The position numbers and the translations under genes are program-made. This document shows positions 11,035 to 19,001 of a DNA stretch of 64,000 nucleotides, piece by piece (position 1 is the first letter of the stretch; every line of letters starts with the position of its first letter). Source of the DNA: Vicinamibacterales bacterium (GTDB lineage: Bacteria; Acidobacteriota; Vicinamibacteria; Vicinamibacterales; UBA2999); NCBI GenBank assembly GCA_041394705.1, contig JAWKHS010000007.1, positions 186,001 through 250,000 on the forward strand. Direction: 5' to 3'. The notes below the pieces were generated by a model. The model searched no databases. It was not told the origin of the DNA and saw only the letters and a list, made by a program, of their open reading frames with translations.

Positions 11035-11058
11035 GCGGGCGAAGCGCCCCCTGCCCGC
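11035..11058. terminator. Bidirectional hairpin between convergent genes
   Basis: In the 59-bp gap between the Stp1 gene (+) and the TPR gene (-), GCGGGC (11035-11040) pairs with GCCCGC (11053-11058). An alternative inner stem GGGCG/CGCCC (11037-11041/11045-11049) is also possible. There is no T tract, so this is a terminator by position only. Confidence 0.45.
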
Positions 11059-11073
11059 TGTCAGCAGCGGTCT

Positions 11074-13353
11074 CTAGGGCAGAGCCGCGAGCTGCGCCTT
11101 CGCGTCCGCCGCACCCGGGAACGTCCCGCTCAAGGCCAGCGCCTTCGTGAACGACGCGCGCGCCCGTTCCGGCTCGTTGTTCTTCGACAGGGCGAGTCCG
11201 AGCCGGTAGTGATACTCCGGGTTCGACGGCGCGTACTTCACGGCGTCTTCGTAGGCGGCCACCGAGTAGGAGAAGAGGTTCCGGCGGTAGTAGATGAGGC
11301 CGATGGTGTCGCTCACCTCCGGCGCCTGGGGCGCCCGGACCTTGGCCGCCTGCGCAAGCTGCAGGGCGACGTCCAGGTTCTCGTTGTCTTCCACCTTCAT
11401 CCACGCCAGGTTGTTCGCGGCGACCACCGCGGACGGGTCCACGCGCAGGACGGCCTCGTAGGCCTGCTTGGCCTGATCCCGGCGGTTCGCCAGGTGGTGC
11501 AGGACCGCCACCAGCGTCTTCGGGCCCACGGCTTCCGGCTGCAGCGCCGACAGGCGATCGAACTCGCGAAGCGCCTCGTCGAGACGGTTCTGCGTGACGT
11601 AGATCTGGCCCAGCATCGAGTAGGGTTCGAGCAGCGACGGGTCGGCGTCGATGGCGCGCTTGAGCATCTTCTCGGCGGTGGCGAGATCGCCGCTCTGCCC
11701 GTAGGCCTTCGCCGCCACCACCAGGGCCTTGGCGTCGGCCGGCGCCTCGCCCAGCGCCGCGTCGGCGGCCGACCGCGCGCCGGCGACGTCTCCCGCCGCC
11801 AGGCGGCTGGCCACGAGTCCGCCGAGCGCCTCGCGCGACGAAGGGGCCGCCTGCAGCGCCGCGGCGAAACGCGCCTCGGCGGCCTTCGGATCGCGCCTGA
11901 GCAGGCGCAGCTCGCCGTCGAGAATCTGGAGCTGGGGATCCCCGGGCGCGAGGCGCGCGAAGGCGCGCAACGCGGCCTCCGCGTCGCTGGTCCGGCCCGC
12001 TCCGAGCAGGGCGCGGATCAACACGATCTGCGCGTCCGGCAGGTCCGGGGCCGCCGTCGCGGCCTGCCGTGCCAGGGTCACGGCCTCGTCGAACTCCTGT
12101 GCCCCGAGGTGGACGCGGGCCATCTCAATCTGCGCCGGCACGTAGCCGGGGTTCAGCCGAAGGGCCGCCGCCAGCGCCGTCCGCGCGTCGCTGGCGCGCC
12201 GTCGGGCGAGCAGCGCCTGTCCCAGCCAGAACTGGCCGGCCTCGTACTTGTTGTCGGTGGTGACGGCCTGCTGAAGGTCGGCGAGGGCGTCGTCCACCTT
12301 GCCCTCTTCGAGCCGGAACCGGCCGCGGAGCGCGAGCGCCTTGGCCAGGCGCGGCTGCTGCGTGAGCAGCTCGTCGAGGTGGGTGTAGGCCTGAGCGCGG
12401 CGGCCGGCCACGTAGTCCACGGTGGCCAGGCGCAGCGTGGCTTCCGCGAAGTGCCGGCGGACCCCCGCGAGCGTCTGGAGGCGGGAGACGGCCTCGGCCT
12501 CGCGGCCCGTCGCCAGCAGCACCTCCGTGAGCATGAAGGCGGCCGCCGAATCGTCCAGGTCGTCCGCGAGCGTCCGGAGGTACGGCTCGGCGCGCCGCGC
12601 ATCCCGGAGATTCACGAACATCGACGAGAGCGCGCGAAGCGCCAGCGGGTTCTTGGGGTCGATGGCCAGCACGGCTTCGAAGGACGTCTCGGCGCCCGCG
12701 GTGTCCCCGGCCTGCAGCAGGTAGCTGCCGTAGGCCAGCCGCGCTTCGGCCGACTTTGGATCCACCTCGATGGCCCGCGCATAGGCGGCCTCGGCTTCAG
12801 GAGTGCGGCCGACGACGGTGTGGATGGCGCCGAGGGTCGCATACGTCAGGCCGCGGTTGGGATCGAACGAGATGGCCCGCTCGAGCGTGGCCGTGGCGGC
12901 TTCGTAGTCCCTCAATCCCGCCAGCGCGTTGCCGAGCAGCACGTGTGCGGCGACGTTGGTGGGCTCGCGTTCGATCACCTTGCGCGCGCGGGCCCGCGCG
13001 TCCTCGTAGCGGGTGGCGAGCAGCAGGTACTGGCCCGCGGTCAGCTGCGCCTTGAGGTCGTCGGGCAGGAGGTCCGCGGCCCGGACGTATTCCGGGAACG
13101 CCAGGTCGGGATTGTTCGACTGGGCATACGCGTCCCCCAGCTTCAGCCTGGCTTCGCCGAACGCGGGGTCGATCTGGATGGCCGCCCGGTACTCGATGAT
13201 CGCTTCGGGGTATTTGCCGGCAGCGACGTACTGATCGGCCCGCTCGACGTGCTGGCGCTTCTCGACGGCCGGGTCGCCGGCGCAGGCCGCGAGCGCGGCC
13301 GCCACGACGGCGGCCCCGGTGAGGCGCGCGAGGATGGAAACGCGGTTCGGCAT
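11074..13353 (-). CDS. PEP-CTERM system TPR-repeat lipoprotein (PrsT-like)
   Basis: A 759-residue predicted periplasmic or outer-membrane lipoprotein. Residues 1-23 form a lipoprotein signal ending in the lipobox L-A-A-C (Cys23). The rest is a continuous array of tetratricopeptide repeats, recognisable from spacing such as YPEAIIEYRAAIQIDP, YEAATATLERAISFDP and LDEALREFDRLSALQP. This matches the exosortase-associated TPR lipoprotein family, thought to help export or assemble exopolysaccharide as an AlgK-like scaffold. I chose ATG 13353 with GGAG 11 nt upstream; an in-frame GTG at 13365 is possible. It follows epsI by 14 nt, so exosortase, EpsI and this protein form one operon. Confidence 0.88.
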   Translation of the reverse strand: MPNRVSILARLTGAAVVAAALAACAGDPAVEKRQHVERADQYVAAGKYPEAIIEYRAAIQIDPAFGEARLKLGDAYAQSNNPDLAFPEYVRAADLLPDDLKAQLTAGQYLLLATRYEDARARARKVIEREPTNVAAHVLLGNALAGLRDYEAATATLERAISFDPNRGLTYATLGAIHTVVGRTPEAEAAYARAIEVDPKSAEARLAYGSYLLQAGDTAGAETSFEAVLAIDPKNPLALRALSSMFVNLRDARRAEPYLRTLADDLDDSAAAFMLTEVLLATGREAEAVSRLQTLAGVRRHFAEATLRLATVDYVAGRRAQAYTHLDELLTQQPRLAKALALRGRFRLEEGKVDDALADLQQAVTTDNKYEAGQFWLGQALLARRRASDARTALAAALRLNPGYVPAQIEMARVHLGAQEFDEAVTLARQAATAAPDLPDAQIVLIRALLGAGRTSDAEAALRAFARLAPGDPQLQILDGELRLLRRDPKAAEARFAAALQAAPSSREALGGLVASRLAAGDVAGARSAADAALGEAPADAKALVVAAKAYGQSGDLATAEKMLKRAIDADPSLLEPYSMLGQIYVTQNRLDEALREFDRLSALQPEAVGPKTLVAVLHHLANRRDQAKQAYEAVLRVDPSAVVAANNLAWMKVEDNENLDVALQLAQAAKVRAPQAPEVSDTIGLIYYRRNLFSYSVAAYEDAVKYAPSNPEYHYRLGLALSKNNEPERARASFTKALALSGTFPGAADAKAQLAALP

Positions 13354-13367
13354 GTCGGCGGTCACTC

Positions 13368-14006
13368 CTACTCGGGGATGTACGGGGAGAGGCGGGGGTA
13401 CACGAGCGCCGCGAACTCCAGCGCTCGCGCTTCCGCGGCGGCCACGTCCTCACCCCGGCCCACCGGGCTCAGGACCCGGACCAGCGCGCCGTCCGTGCGC
13501 CGACGCCGGGCCGCGTCCCATACCAGATAGGCTTTGCTCCAATACTCGCTGGCGACCGTACGGCCGCGTCCCTGATACCAGTACAGGGCGATCTGGCGGT
13601 CCTCCCCCTTCTGGATGAGGTACCGGTTCACTTCGACGCTTCCGCCGCCGGTCCGCAGGCGCGTGCGTCCGGCTTCGGCCGGGACCCACCCCGCGCCGGG
13701 CAGGCAGTTCATGGGCGAGTGGATCGTGTCGCCCTGGCGCTGGCTGCCGTAATACCCGACGTAGAGGCCGACGAGGCCGGCGCTGCCCGTGTAGCTGCGC
13801 AGGACGTAGTCGTCGACCCCCAGGACGCGCATCGTGTCGAGGTCCAGCGGTTCGGCCTCGGTGCCCCTCCAGCCGTCGATCGACAGCGGAAACCCGGACA
13901 GGAGATCGCGGGCCGGCGTCTCTTCGCGGCGTCCCGCGGCCGAGAGCGCCGCGGCCGCCGCGCCGAGCAGGGCCGCCACTACCAGGAGGCGTGTCACCAG
14001 GTTCAC
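13368..14006 (-). CDS. epsI: EpsI family protein, exosortase-associated
   Basis: A 212-residue exported protein with an N-terminal hydrophobic segment (residues 4-24). The family hallmark HSPMNCLPGAGW, with a conserved Cys, lies at about residues 96-107, followed by RYLIQKGEDRQIALYWYQGRGR. EpsI is either fused to or encoded directly after exosortase in many genomes; here it is separate and overlaps the exosortase stop by GTGA, starting at GTG 14006. It is needed for exopolysaccharide production in known systems, but the biochemical role is not established. Confidence 0.9.
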   Translation of the reverse strand: MNLVTRLLVVAALLGAAAAALSAAGRREETPARDLLSGFPLSIDGWRGTEAEPLDLDTMRVLGVDDYVLRSYTGSAGLVGLYVGYYGSQRQGDTIHSPMNCLPGAGWVPAEAGRTRLRTGGGSVEVNRYLIQKGEDRQIALYWYQGRGRTVASEYWSKAYLVWDAARRRRTDGALVRVLSPVGRGEDVAAAEARALEFAALVYPRLSPYIPE

Positions 14007-14875
14007 GACGCCTCCACCGATCGCACGATGGGGTCAGGCAGGTCGCGATCCGGCGTCAGGCGGATGACCACTTCCCTCAGCCCGAAGAGGAGCGCCAGCG
14101 CGGACACGAACACCAGCCACCCGGAGAACGTGTGGAGGAATCCCTCGGCAGCGGCCGGACCGAACGTGTGCGCGGCGATGCCGGTCCCGGCCACGCGGAG
14201 GCCATTGGTGAAGACGGCAATCGGCACGGTGGCCAGGGCCAGGAGCCAGCGTACCCACGGTCGGGAGTCCATGAAGTAGCCGTAGACGATGCCCAGCGTC
14301 AGGAGCGAGATGAGGGATCGGATTCCGCTGCACGCCTCGGCGACCTCGAGCGTCGTGTTCGCGAGCAGCATCACGTTGCCTTCACGCAGCACGGGCACGC
14401 CATAGGCGCGGAGCCCGGCTTCGCCGACCTGCGACGCCAGCAGCTGCAGCGGGAGGGCGATCTGGTTGAAGAGGAGGGCCGGCAACGGAATCATCAGGAG
14501 CAGGAACGCCAGGGGGAACGCGAGCAGGCGCAGGTGGGTCCAGCCCAGGACGAACAGCACCACGCCCACGAGCATCCCGAGAATCGCGATGCGGGTCAGG
14601 AAGAGCTCGGACCCGAGAGTGCCGGCCGCCAGCACCAGCAGGCTGCCGATCATCACGACGAGCCCCAGCAGGCTGGGCGCCCGCTCCGCGCGGACCAGGC
14701 GGCTCCGGCGCTCCCAGACGAAGTACAGCGCCACCGGCACGACGAGGAACCCGTGGGAGTAGTTGTCGTCGGTCGACCAGTCGGCGACGAGCTTCCGGCC
14801 GACGTCGAAGAAGAGGGCGAGGAACGCCAACGCCGCCGCCGAGGCCGCGAGCGCCACTCGGGGCTTCAGCACCAT
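14003..14875 (-). CDS. xrtA: Exosortase A-type transpeptidase
   Basis: A polytopic inner-membrane cysteine transpeptidase of 290 residues that recognises the PEP-CTERM signal, cleaves it and probably joins the protein to a glycolipid or exopolysaccharide. The three catalytic residues are in place: Cys182 in AEACSGIRS, Arg227 in FTNGLRV and His248 in FLHTFSGW. NYSHGFLVVP near the N-terminus and EGNVMLL before the catalytic Cys are also typical. I chose ATG 14875; a GTG at 14884 would add three residues. The surrounding Stp1, ligase-like, EpsI and TPR genes mark it as the XrtA class. Confidence 0.92.
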   Translation of the reverse strand: MVLKPRVALAASAAALAFLALFFDVGRKLVADWSTDDNYSHGFLVVPVALYFVWERRSRLVRAERAPSLLGLVVMIGSLLVLAAGTLGSELFLTRIAILGMLVGVVLFVLGWTHLRLLAFPLAFLLLMIPLPALLFNQIALPLQLLASQVGEAGLRAYGVPVLREGNVMLLANTTLEVAEACSGIRSLISLLTLGIVYGYFMDSRPWVRWLLALATVPIAVFTNGLRVAGTGIAAHTFGPAAAEGFLHTFSGWLVFVSALALLFGLREVVIRLTPDRDLPDPIVRSVEAS

Positions 14876-15025
14876 CGTTCCCACCGGGACACGGCCATGT
14901 TCGACGTCATGTCTATCGGACGAACGGCCGGGGGCTGGTAGTCGGGCAGGGCCGGGGGACGCCCGAAAACACGAACGGCGGGACGTTTCCGCCCCGCCGT
15001 CGCCGGCTCGATGATGGCCGTGGTT

Positions 15026-15700
15026 CTACTCCTGGGCCGCTTGCTGCTGCCGCTTGCGGCGCCTGGCAGCCGCGGCCGCCAGGCCCGTGCCGAGCAGGAG
15101 CATCGTGGACGGCTCGGGCACGACCTGCTGGTTGACGAACGACTCGGAGTTCTCCAGCTGGCCGATGGCCTGCACGTGCATGCCGATCCGGAGATCGCCG
15201 GTGGCCAGGTTCGTCAGCAGGCTTGCGAAGGTGGAGCCCTGGCTGAGGGTGAAGGTGAGCTTCAGCCATTCGCCGGGGTTGATGCCGTTCGGGACGACCG
15301 GCGGGCGCGAGCCGACGCCGTTGGTGGCCGTGAAGCCGATGCCGTTGCCGCCGGGCAGGTTCTTGTTGATTTGCGTGAAATTCACGCCGTTCGAGCCCGT
15401 CATCGAGCTGAGGCCCATGATGCTCGGCGTCGGCTGGTCGAAGTAGATCTGCGTGATCGATGCGGCCGACGATCCCGTGTTCTTGAACAGGAACTCCACG
15501 GTGCCGTTGCCGAGGTCGACGAGCTCAGCCGTGAGCTGGGACTGTCCGATGGCGCAGCTTTGGGCGGCGTTGTTGGTGATGCACGAAAAGCCCATCACCG
15601 CCGCGTCGGCGCGGGCCGCGCCGAGCACCAGGACGGCGCCCGCCAGGGCGGCCGAGACGGCCATTCGTCTGATCAACTGTAGGTTCGACAAGGGTCTCAT
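15026..15700 (-). CDS. PEP-CTERM sorting-domain protein, probable exosortase substrate
   Basis: A 224-residue secreted protein. It has a signal peptide (basic LQLIRRMAV, hydrophobic core, ARADA cleavage site near residue 33), a beta-rich body with two Cys in FSCITNNAAQSCAIG, and a canonical C-terminal sorting tail: VPEPSTMLLLGTG, hydrophobic helix, then the basic stretch ARRRKRQQQ. Start ATG 15700 was chosen because an in-frame extension to 15904 covers the promoter region and has no coding character. A sigma-54 promoter lies 67 nt upstream. The body matches no family I recognise; it is the only PEP-CTERM substrate in the window and lies next to its own exosortase. Confidence 0.88.
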   Translation of the reverse strand: MRPLSNLQLIRRMAVSAALAGAVLVLGAARADAAVMGFSCITNNAAQSCAIGQSQLTAELVDLGNGTVEFLFKNTGSSAASITQIYFDQPTPSIMGLSSMTGSNGVNFTQINKNLPGGNGIGFTATNGVGSRPPVVPNGINPGEWLKLTFTLSQGSTFASLLTNLATGDLRIGMHVQAIGQLENSESFVNQQVVPEPSTMLLLGTGLAAAAARRRKRQQQAAQE

Positions 15701-15766
15701 CCTTTGGTTTGGTCTGCCGCTTCGAAGTAAGCACTCCGATGGAGCGGCTGCCTCGCCTGTCGACTG

Positions 15767-15782
15767 AGCAAGCGAGGTGCCA
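15767..15782 (-). promoter_or_regulatory. Sigma-54 (-24/-12) promoter of the PEP-CTERM gene
   Basis: On the minus strand the sequence is TGGCAC-CTCGC-TTGCT, which matches the RpoN consensus TGGCAC-N5-TTGCW exactly, with the invariant GG and GC correctly spaced. It lies in the 378-bp divergent gap and predicts transcription starting about 55 nt before the ATG of the PEP-CTERM gene. A 6-bp inverted repeat, CCTCGC (15751-15756) and GCGAGG (15772-15777), overlaps the spacer and could bind a regulator. The gene across the gap encodes a sigma-54 activator. Confidence 0.88.
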
Positions 15783-15956
15783 CTTCTCGAATCCCCGTTT
15801 GCCCTCGCATTGCTCCGAAAGACGCGCCAGCCACCATTTGACGGTAAGTCGGCCGGATTCTCCGTCGAGAATTCGGGAATCAATGTCTTGCCGTACCCAG
15901 ACAACGCGGTGCTCGCCGTGATGCGAGCTCGAGGGGGGCGCCCTTCGCAGAAGTTC

Positions 15957-15979
15957 TCAGGATGGTCGAATCATCCTGA
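15957..15979. promoter_or_regulatory. Inverted repeat, candidate activator-binding site
   Basis: TCAGGAT (15957-15963) and ATCCTGA (15973-15979) form a perfect 7-bp inverted repeat with a 9-bp spacer. It lies about 175 bp upstream of the sigma-54 promoter and about 100 bp before the start of the divergent activator, where an enhancer-like site or autoregulatory operator would be expected. The DNA here is less GC-rich than its surroundings. Function is inferred from position only. Confidence 0.45.
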
Positions 15980-16078
15980 CTTTGTTCGCGTCAGACGGTA
16001 GTCATTGTCCCGCCAACTGCTGTTCTTGTCTACGAAATCTTGATATTCTTGGCGTTCCACCCCCGCCTTCCACTCAAA

Positions 16079-17200
16079 ATGCTGCCTGCCGAACTCCCCG
16101 GCGACCCCGGGCCGACGCGTGGACCGATGCTGATTGGCCGGAGCCAGGCCCTTCGGCTAGTCCAGCAGGAGGTGGAATACGCGGCACGGTCCGACGCGAA
16201 GGTGCTCATTACGGGAGCCAGCGGCGTCGGGAAGGAAGTGGTGGCCCACCTGATTCACGCGCGGAGCCGCCGGCGCCACGCGCCGCTGCTGACCATCAAC
16301 TGCGCGGCCATGCCCGACACGCTGCTGGAGTCCGAGCTCTTCGGGCACGCGCGGGGCAGCTTCACCGACGCCTATCGCGACAAACGCGGCCTCTTCGAAG
16401 CCGCCAACAGCGGCACCGTCTTCATGGACGAAGTCGGTGAGATGTCGCTCCGCATGCAGGCACTCCTGCTGCGCTTCCTCGAGACCGGCGAGATCCAGCG
16501 GGTCGGCGACGAGCGCAACCGCGTGAACGCCAACGTCCGCGTCATCGCGGCGACGAACCGGCGCCTGCCCGAGCGCATCCAGGCCGGTGAGTTCCGGGAG
16601 GATCTGTATTACCGGCTCAACGTGATTCACATCACCATTCCGCCGCTTCGCGAGCGGAAGGACGACGTGGTGCCGCTGCTCGATCACTTCTTCAGGCACT
16701 TCGCCGTCGAGCACGGGGTGGTGGCCCCGACGTGTGCGGGCGAGGCGCTGGCGGCCCTCGAGGAGTACGACTGGCCCGGCAACGTCCGGGAGCTCCGGAA
16801 CATCGCCGAACGACTCACCTGCCGGTGTCCGGGCGGCGTGATTCACGCCACCGACCTGCCGGCCGAGGTGCGCACGCAGTCGACGCCGATCGACGCGGGC
16901 GCTGCGCGGGTCGCCACGCCGGCGCCGGCGCAGGCGCTGCTCGACCGCATCCTCCTCAAGGGCGAGTCCTTCTGGGACGTGGCGTACGAGCCGTTCATGG
17001 CCCGGGACCTCACGCGGGAGGACGTACGCCACCTGGTGCGGGTCGGCCTCGAACAGACGCGCGGCAACTACAAGGCGCTGGTCCAGCTGTTCAACATGCC
17101 GCCGCAGGACTACAAGCGCTTCCTGAACTTCCTGCGGAAGTACGGCTGCCACATGCCGTTCCAGCGCTTCCGCGTCGCCCCGGGACGGGGCGACATCTAG
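16079..17200 (+). CDS. Sigma-54-dependent transcriptional activator (AAA+, no receiver domain)
   Basis: A 373-residue enhancer-binding protein with an AAA+ domain from about residue 17 to 250 and a Fis-like helix-turn-helix at the C-terminus (LTREDVRHLV ... QDYKRFLNFLRKYG). Walker A is GASGVGKE and Walker B is GTVFMDEVGE; the R-finger region EFREDLYYRLNV is present. The sigma-54-contacting loop reads GSFTDA instead of the usual GAFTGA. There is no N-terminal receiver, GAF or PAS domain, so activity is likely controlled by a partner or by expression. It is divergent from the PEP-CTERM gene, whose promoter is sigma-54 type. ATG 16079 is chosen; TTG 16040 and ATG 16127 are alternatives, none with a strong ribosome-binding site. 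Confidence 0.88.
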   Translation: MLPAELPGDPGPTRGPMLIGRSQALRLVQQEVEYAARSDAKVLITGASGVGKEVVAHLIHARSRRRHAPLLTINCAAMPDTLLESELFGHARGSFTDAYRDKRGLFEAANSGTVFMDEVGEMSLRMQALLLRFLETGEIQRVGDERNRVNANVRVIAATNRRLPERIQAGEFREDLYYRLNVIHITIPPLRERKDDVVPLLDHFFRHFAVEHGVVAPTCAGEALAALEEYDWPGNVRELRNIAERLTCRCPGGVIHATDLPAEVRTQSTPIDAGAARVATPAPAQALLDRILLKGESFWDVAYEPFMARDLTREDVRHLVRVGLEQTRGNYKALVQLFNMPPQDYKRFLNFLRKYGCHMPFQRFRVAPGRGDI

Positions 17201-17205
17201 GCTGC

Positions 17206-17241
17206 CGCGCGGTCCCGCCGGCGGGCCCAAGCCGCCGCGCG
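17206..17241. terminator. GC-rich hairpin between convergent genes
   Basis: CGCGCGG (17206-17212) pairs with CCGCGCG (17235-17241), and the 12-bp palindrome CCCGCCGGCGGG (17214-17225) lies within the loop. It fills the 57-bp gap between the sigma-54 activator and the convergent receiver/PilZ gene. No T tract is present. Confidence 0.45.
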
Positions 17242-17257
17242 TCACCGGGCAGGGGGT

Positions 17258-17923
17258 CTAGGCGACGGCCACCTGGTCCACGTAGGTGTGCCACCGAGTG
17301 CTGTCGGCCATCGTGAACGCGACGCCGCACGCCACCGGCTGGAGCGGATCGGCGCGATGGGCCCACACCCGCTGGGCCCTCAGGTCCAGCCCGAGTTCCG
17401 GGATGACGACGTGGACGTCCTCTCCGGGAGGAGCGGCGCCGAACACTTCCAGACACGCGCCCCCGTAGCTCACGTCGAGCAGCCGGCCCGGCAGGCCGCC
17501 CACGAGCGCGGCCACCTCACCTGCCAGCCGCTTGCGCGGCCACCGGCGCTTCGGCCGCGGCACGGCGAGCAGTTCGGCGATGGTGAGTTCGAGGTCGCGA
17601 GGCGTGACCGGGGCCAGCAGGTAGCGGGCGCCGAGGCCTGCCGCTTCCACCTCCAGGACATGATCGCGGCCGCCGACGACGATGGCCACCGTGCGCGGAA
17701 ACTCCACTCGCGCGACCGCCACCAGATGGAGCCCGTTGTAGGGCCCGAGTCTGACGTCGGTCACGAGCACCTCGGGCGGCGGGCCGTCCTCCAGGGCGCG
17801 TCGGGCGTCCGGGAAGCTCGCGGCGGCGCGTGCCGAGAAGCCGGCCTTCCGAAGGGCCGTCACCCGAGCCTGCAGGAGGGTCGGGTCGGCGCTGACGACC
17901 AGGATGTCGGATGTGATGCTCAT
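17258..17923 (-). CDS. Receiver-like/PilZ two-domain protein (copy 1)
   Basis: A 221-residue cytoplasmic protein. Residues 5-125 form a CheY-like receiver with Asp56 in VLVTDVRLG at the phosphorylation position. The first-strand acidic pair is reduced to one Asp (VVSADPT) and the usual Lys-Pro near the end is replaced (LLAPVTPRD). Residues 128-221 form a PilZ domain with the c-di-GMP motif: the arginine cluster RRWPRKR, then DVSYGG. It therefore probably binds c-di-GMP while its receiver may be only partly functional. Start ATG 17923. It is a tandem paralogue of the next gene and sits beside the exopolysaccharide locus, so control of polymer production is plausible. Confidence 0.83.
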   Translation of the reverse strand: MSITSDILVVSADPTLLQARVTALRKAGFSARAAASFPDARRALEDGPPPEVLVTDVRLGPYNGLHLVAVARVEFPRTVAIVVGGRDHVLEVEAAGLGARYLLAPVTPRDLELTIAELLAVPRPKRRWPRKRLAGEVAALVGGLPGRLLDVSYGGACLEVFGAAPPGEDVHVVIPELGLDLRAQRVWAHRADPLQPVACGVAFTMADSTRWHTYVDQVAVA

Positions 17924-18087
17924 GAGGTCAGGGGGACTTCGCCGGCGCGGTTGCAAACGGCCAGCCACGCCCAAACGCACGCATTCTCGCAACAAGCCCG
18001 TCCGATGGCAAGCTCCGGCCAGACTTGTAGGACCAAGGGTCGGGTACTTCTCGTTGGCGCGTTCCTGAGCGGATCGCGCAGCGACCG

Positions 18088-18810
18088 TCAGGCGGGCAGC
18101 CCCGGCCCCCCCGGACCGGGCAGGGCGCCTGGCAGCAGGTCCAGCGCGTCGACGAACGACCGCCACCGGGCGTCGACGGCGCTGTCTCGGCGAAGGGCGA
18201 GACCGCACGCCACTGGCTGCGCCTTCCCCGGACGCCGCGTCCACACGCGCTCGACGGGCACGGCGAGGCCCGTGCCCGGAACCGTCAGTTCGAGCGCGTC
18301 CTGCGGCAGATCCCCGCTGAAGAACTCGATGCCCGCGCCGCCGTAGCTGACGTCGATCAGACGGGCCTCCACTCCGGCCACGAGCGTGGCGACCTCCTGG
18401 GCCGGCCGCCGGCGCGGCCAGCGGCGCTGCGGCCGCGGGTTGGTCACCAGCTCGTTCACGACGACCAGCAGTCGCTCGTTCGCCACGGGCTCGACGAGGT
18501 AGCGCGCGCCGAGGTGGTAGGCCTCCGACTGGAGCGCGGGGTCGCGGGGCCCGAGTACGAGGCACGCCGTCCGTGGATGCTCGACCTGGGCCATCGCCAC
18601 GAGGTGCAGGCCGTTGTAGTCGCCAAGCTGGACGTCGGTCACGACGGCGTCGGGCGCCAGCTCTCCGAGGGCCGCGCGCGCGGCAAGAAAGCCCGCAAGC
18701 GGATGGACCGCGAATCCGGCCTCGCTCAGTGCGTCAATCCGGGACGCCGCCGCCGGCGACTGTGCGCCGACGAGCAGGACGCGTTTGGGACGCGGACTGG
18801 GGGATTCCAC
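18088..18810 (-). CDS. Receiver-like/PilZ two-domain protein (copy 2)
   Basis: A 240-residue paralogue of the downstream gene with the same architecture and collinear motifs. The receiver keeps VVTDVQLGDYNG with the central Asp, but the first-strand acidic pair is absent (LLVGAQSP) and the Lys-Pro motif reads VEPVAN, so phosphorylation is doubtful. The PilZ domain keeps the arginine cluster RRWPRRR and DVSYGG, expected to bind c-di-GMP. The C-terminal tail ends in a Pro/Gly-rich stretch. It starts at GTG 18810. The 164-bp gap to copy 1 contains nothing I recognise. Confidence 0.82.
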   Translation of the reverse strand: MESPSPRPKRVLLVGAQSPAAASRIDALSEAGFAVHPLAGFLAARAALGELAPDAVVTDVQLGDYNGLHLVAMAQVEHPRTACLVLGPRDPALQSEAYHLGARYLVEPVANERLLVVVNELVTNPRPQRRWPRRRPAQEVATLVAGVEARLIDVSYGGAGIEFFSGDLPQDALELTVPGTGLAVPVERVWTRRPGKAQPVACGLALRRDSAVDARWRSFVDALDLLPGALPGPGGPGLPA

Positions 18811-18860
18811 GCCGTGCCCGTTATCAAGATCCGGGCCACAGGCAGCGGCGGGAGACTTTG

Positions 18861-18892
18861 GCCCATTTTGGGCGGTTTTTGCGTCGAACCGC
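18861..18892 (+). promoter_or_regulatory. Two overlapping hairpins in the divergent gap
   Basis: GCCCA-TTT-TGGGC (18861-18873) and GCGGTT-N9-AACCGC (18872-18892) share the bases GC at 18872-18873, so only one can form at a time. The block is unusually T-rich for this genome and lies about 110 nt upstream of the FKBP gene. It may be an attenuator-like leader or simply regulatory DNA. Confidence 0.25.
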
Positions 18893-19001
18893 GGGGAGGC
18901 GTCAACAATATCGTTAGGCGGCTGACCGGGAGCGTCGGTCGATTGACGCCCAGGCGCACTCTGGTTGCGCTGGGTGCCGGCCTGGGCGAGGATAGGTGCC
19001 C

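Noticed and set aside
10036..13530. A 1164-codon plus-strand open frame
   Set aside because: It crosses the Stp1 gene in the wrong frame and runs antisense to the TPR lipoprotein. Composition is that of a GC-rich shadow.
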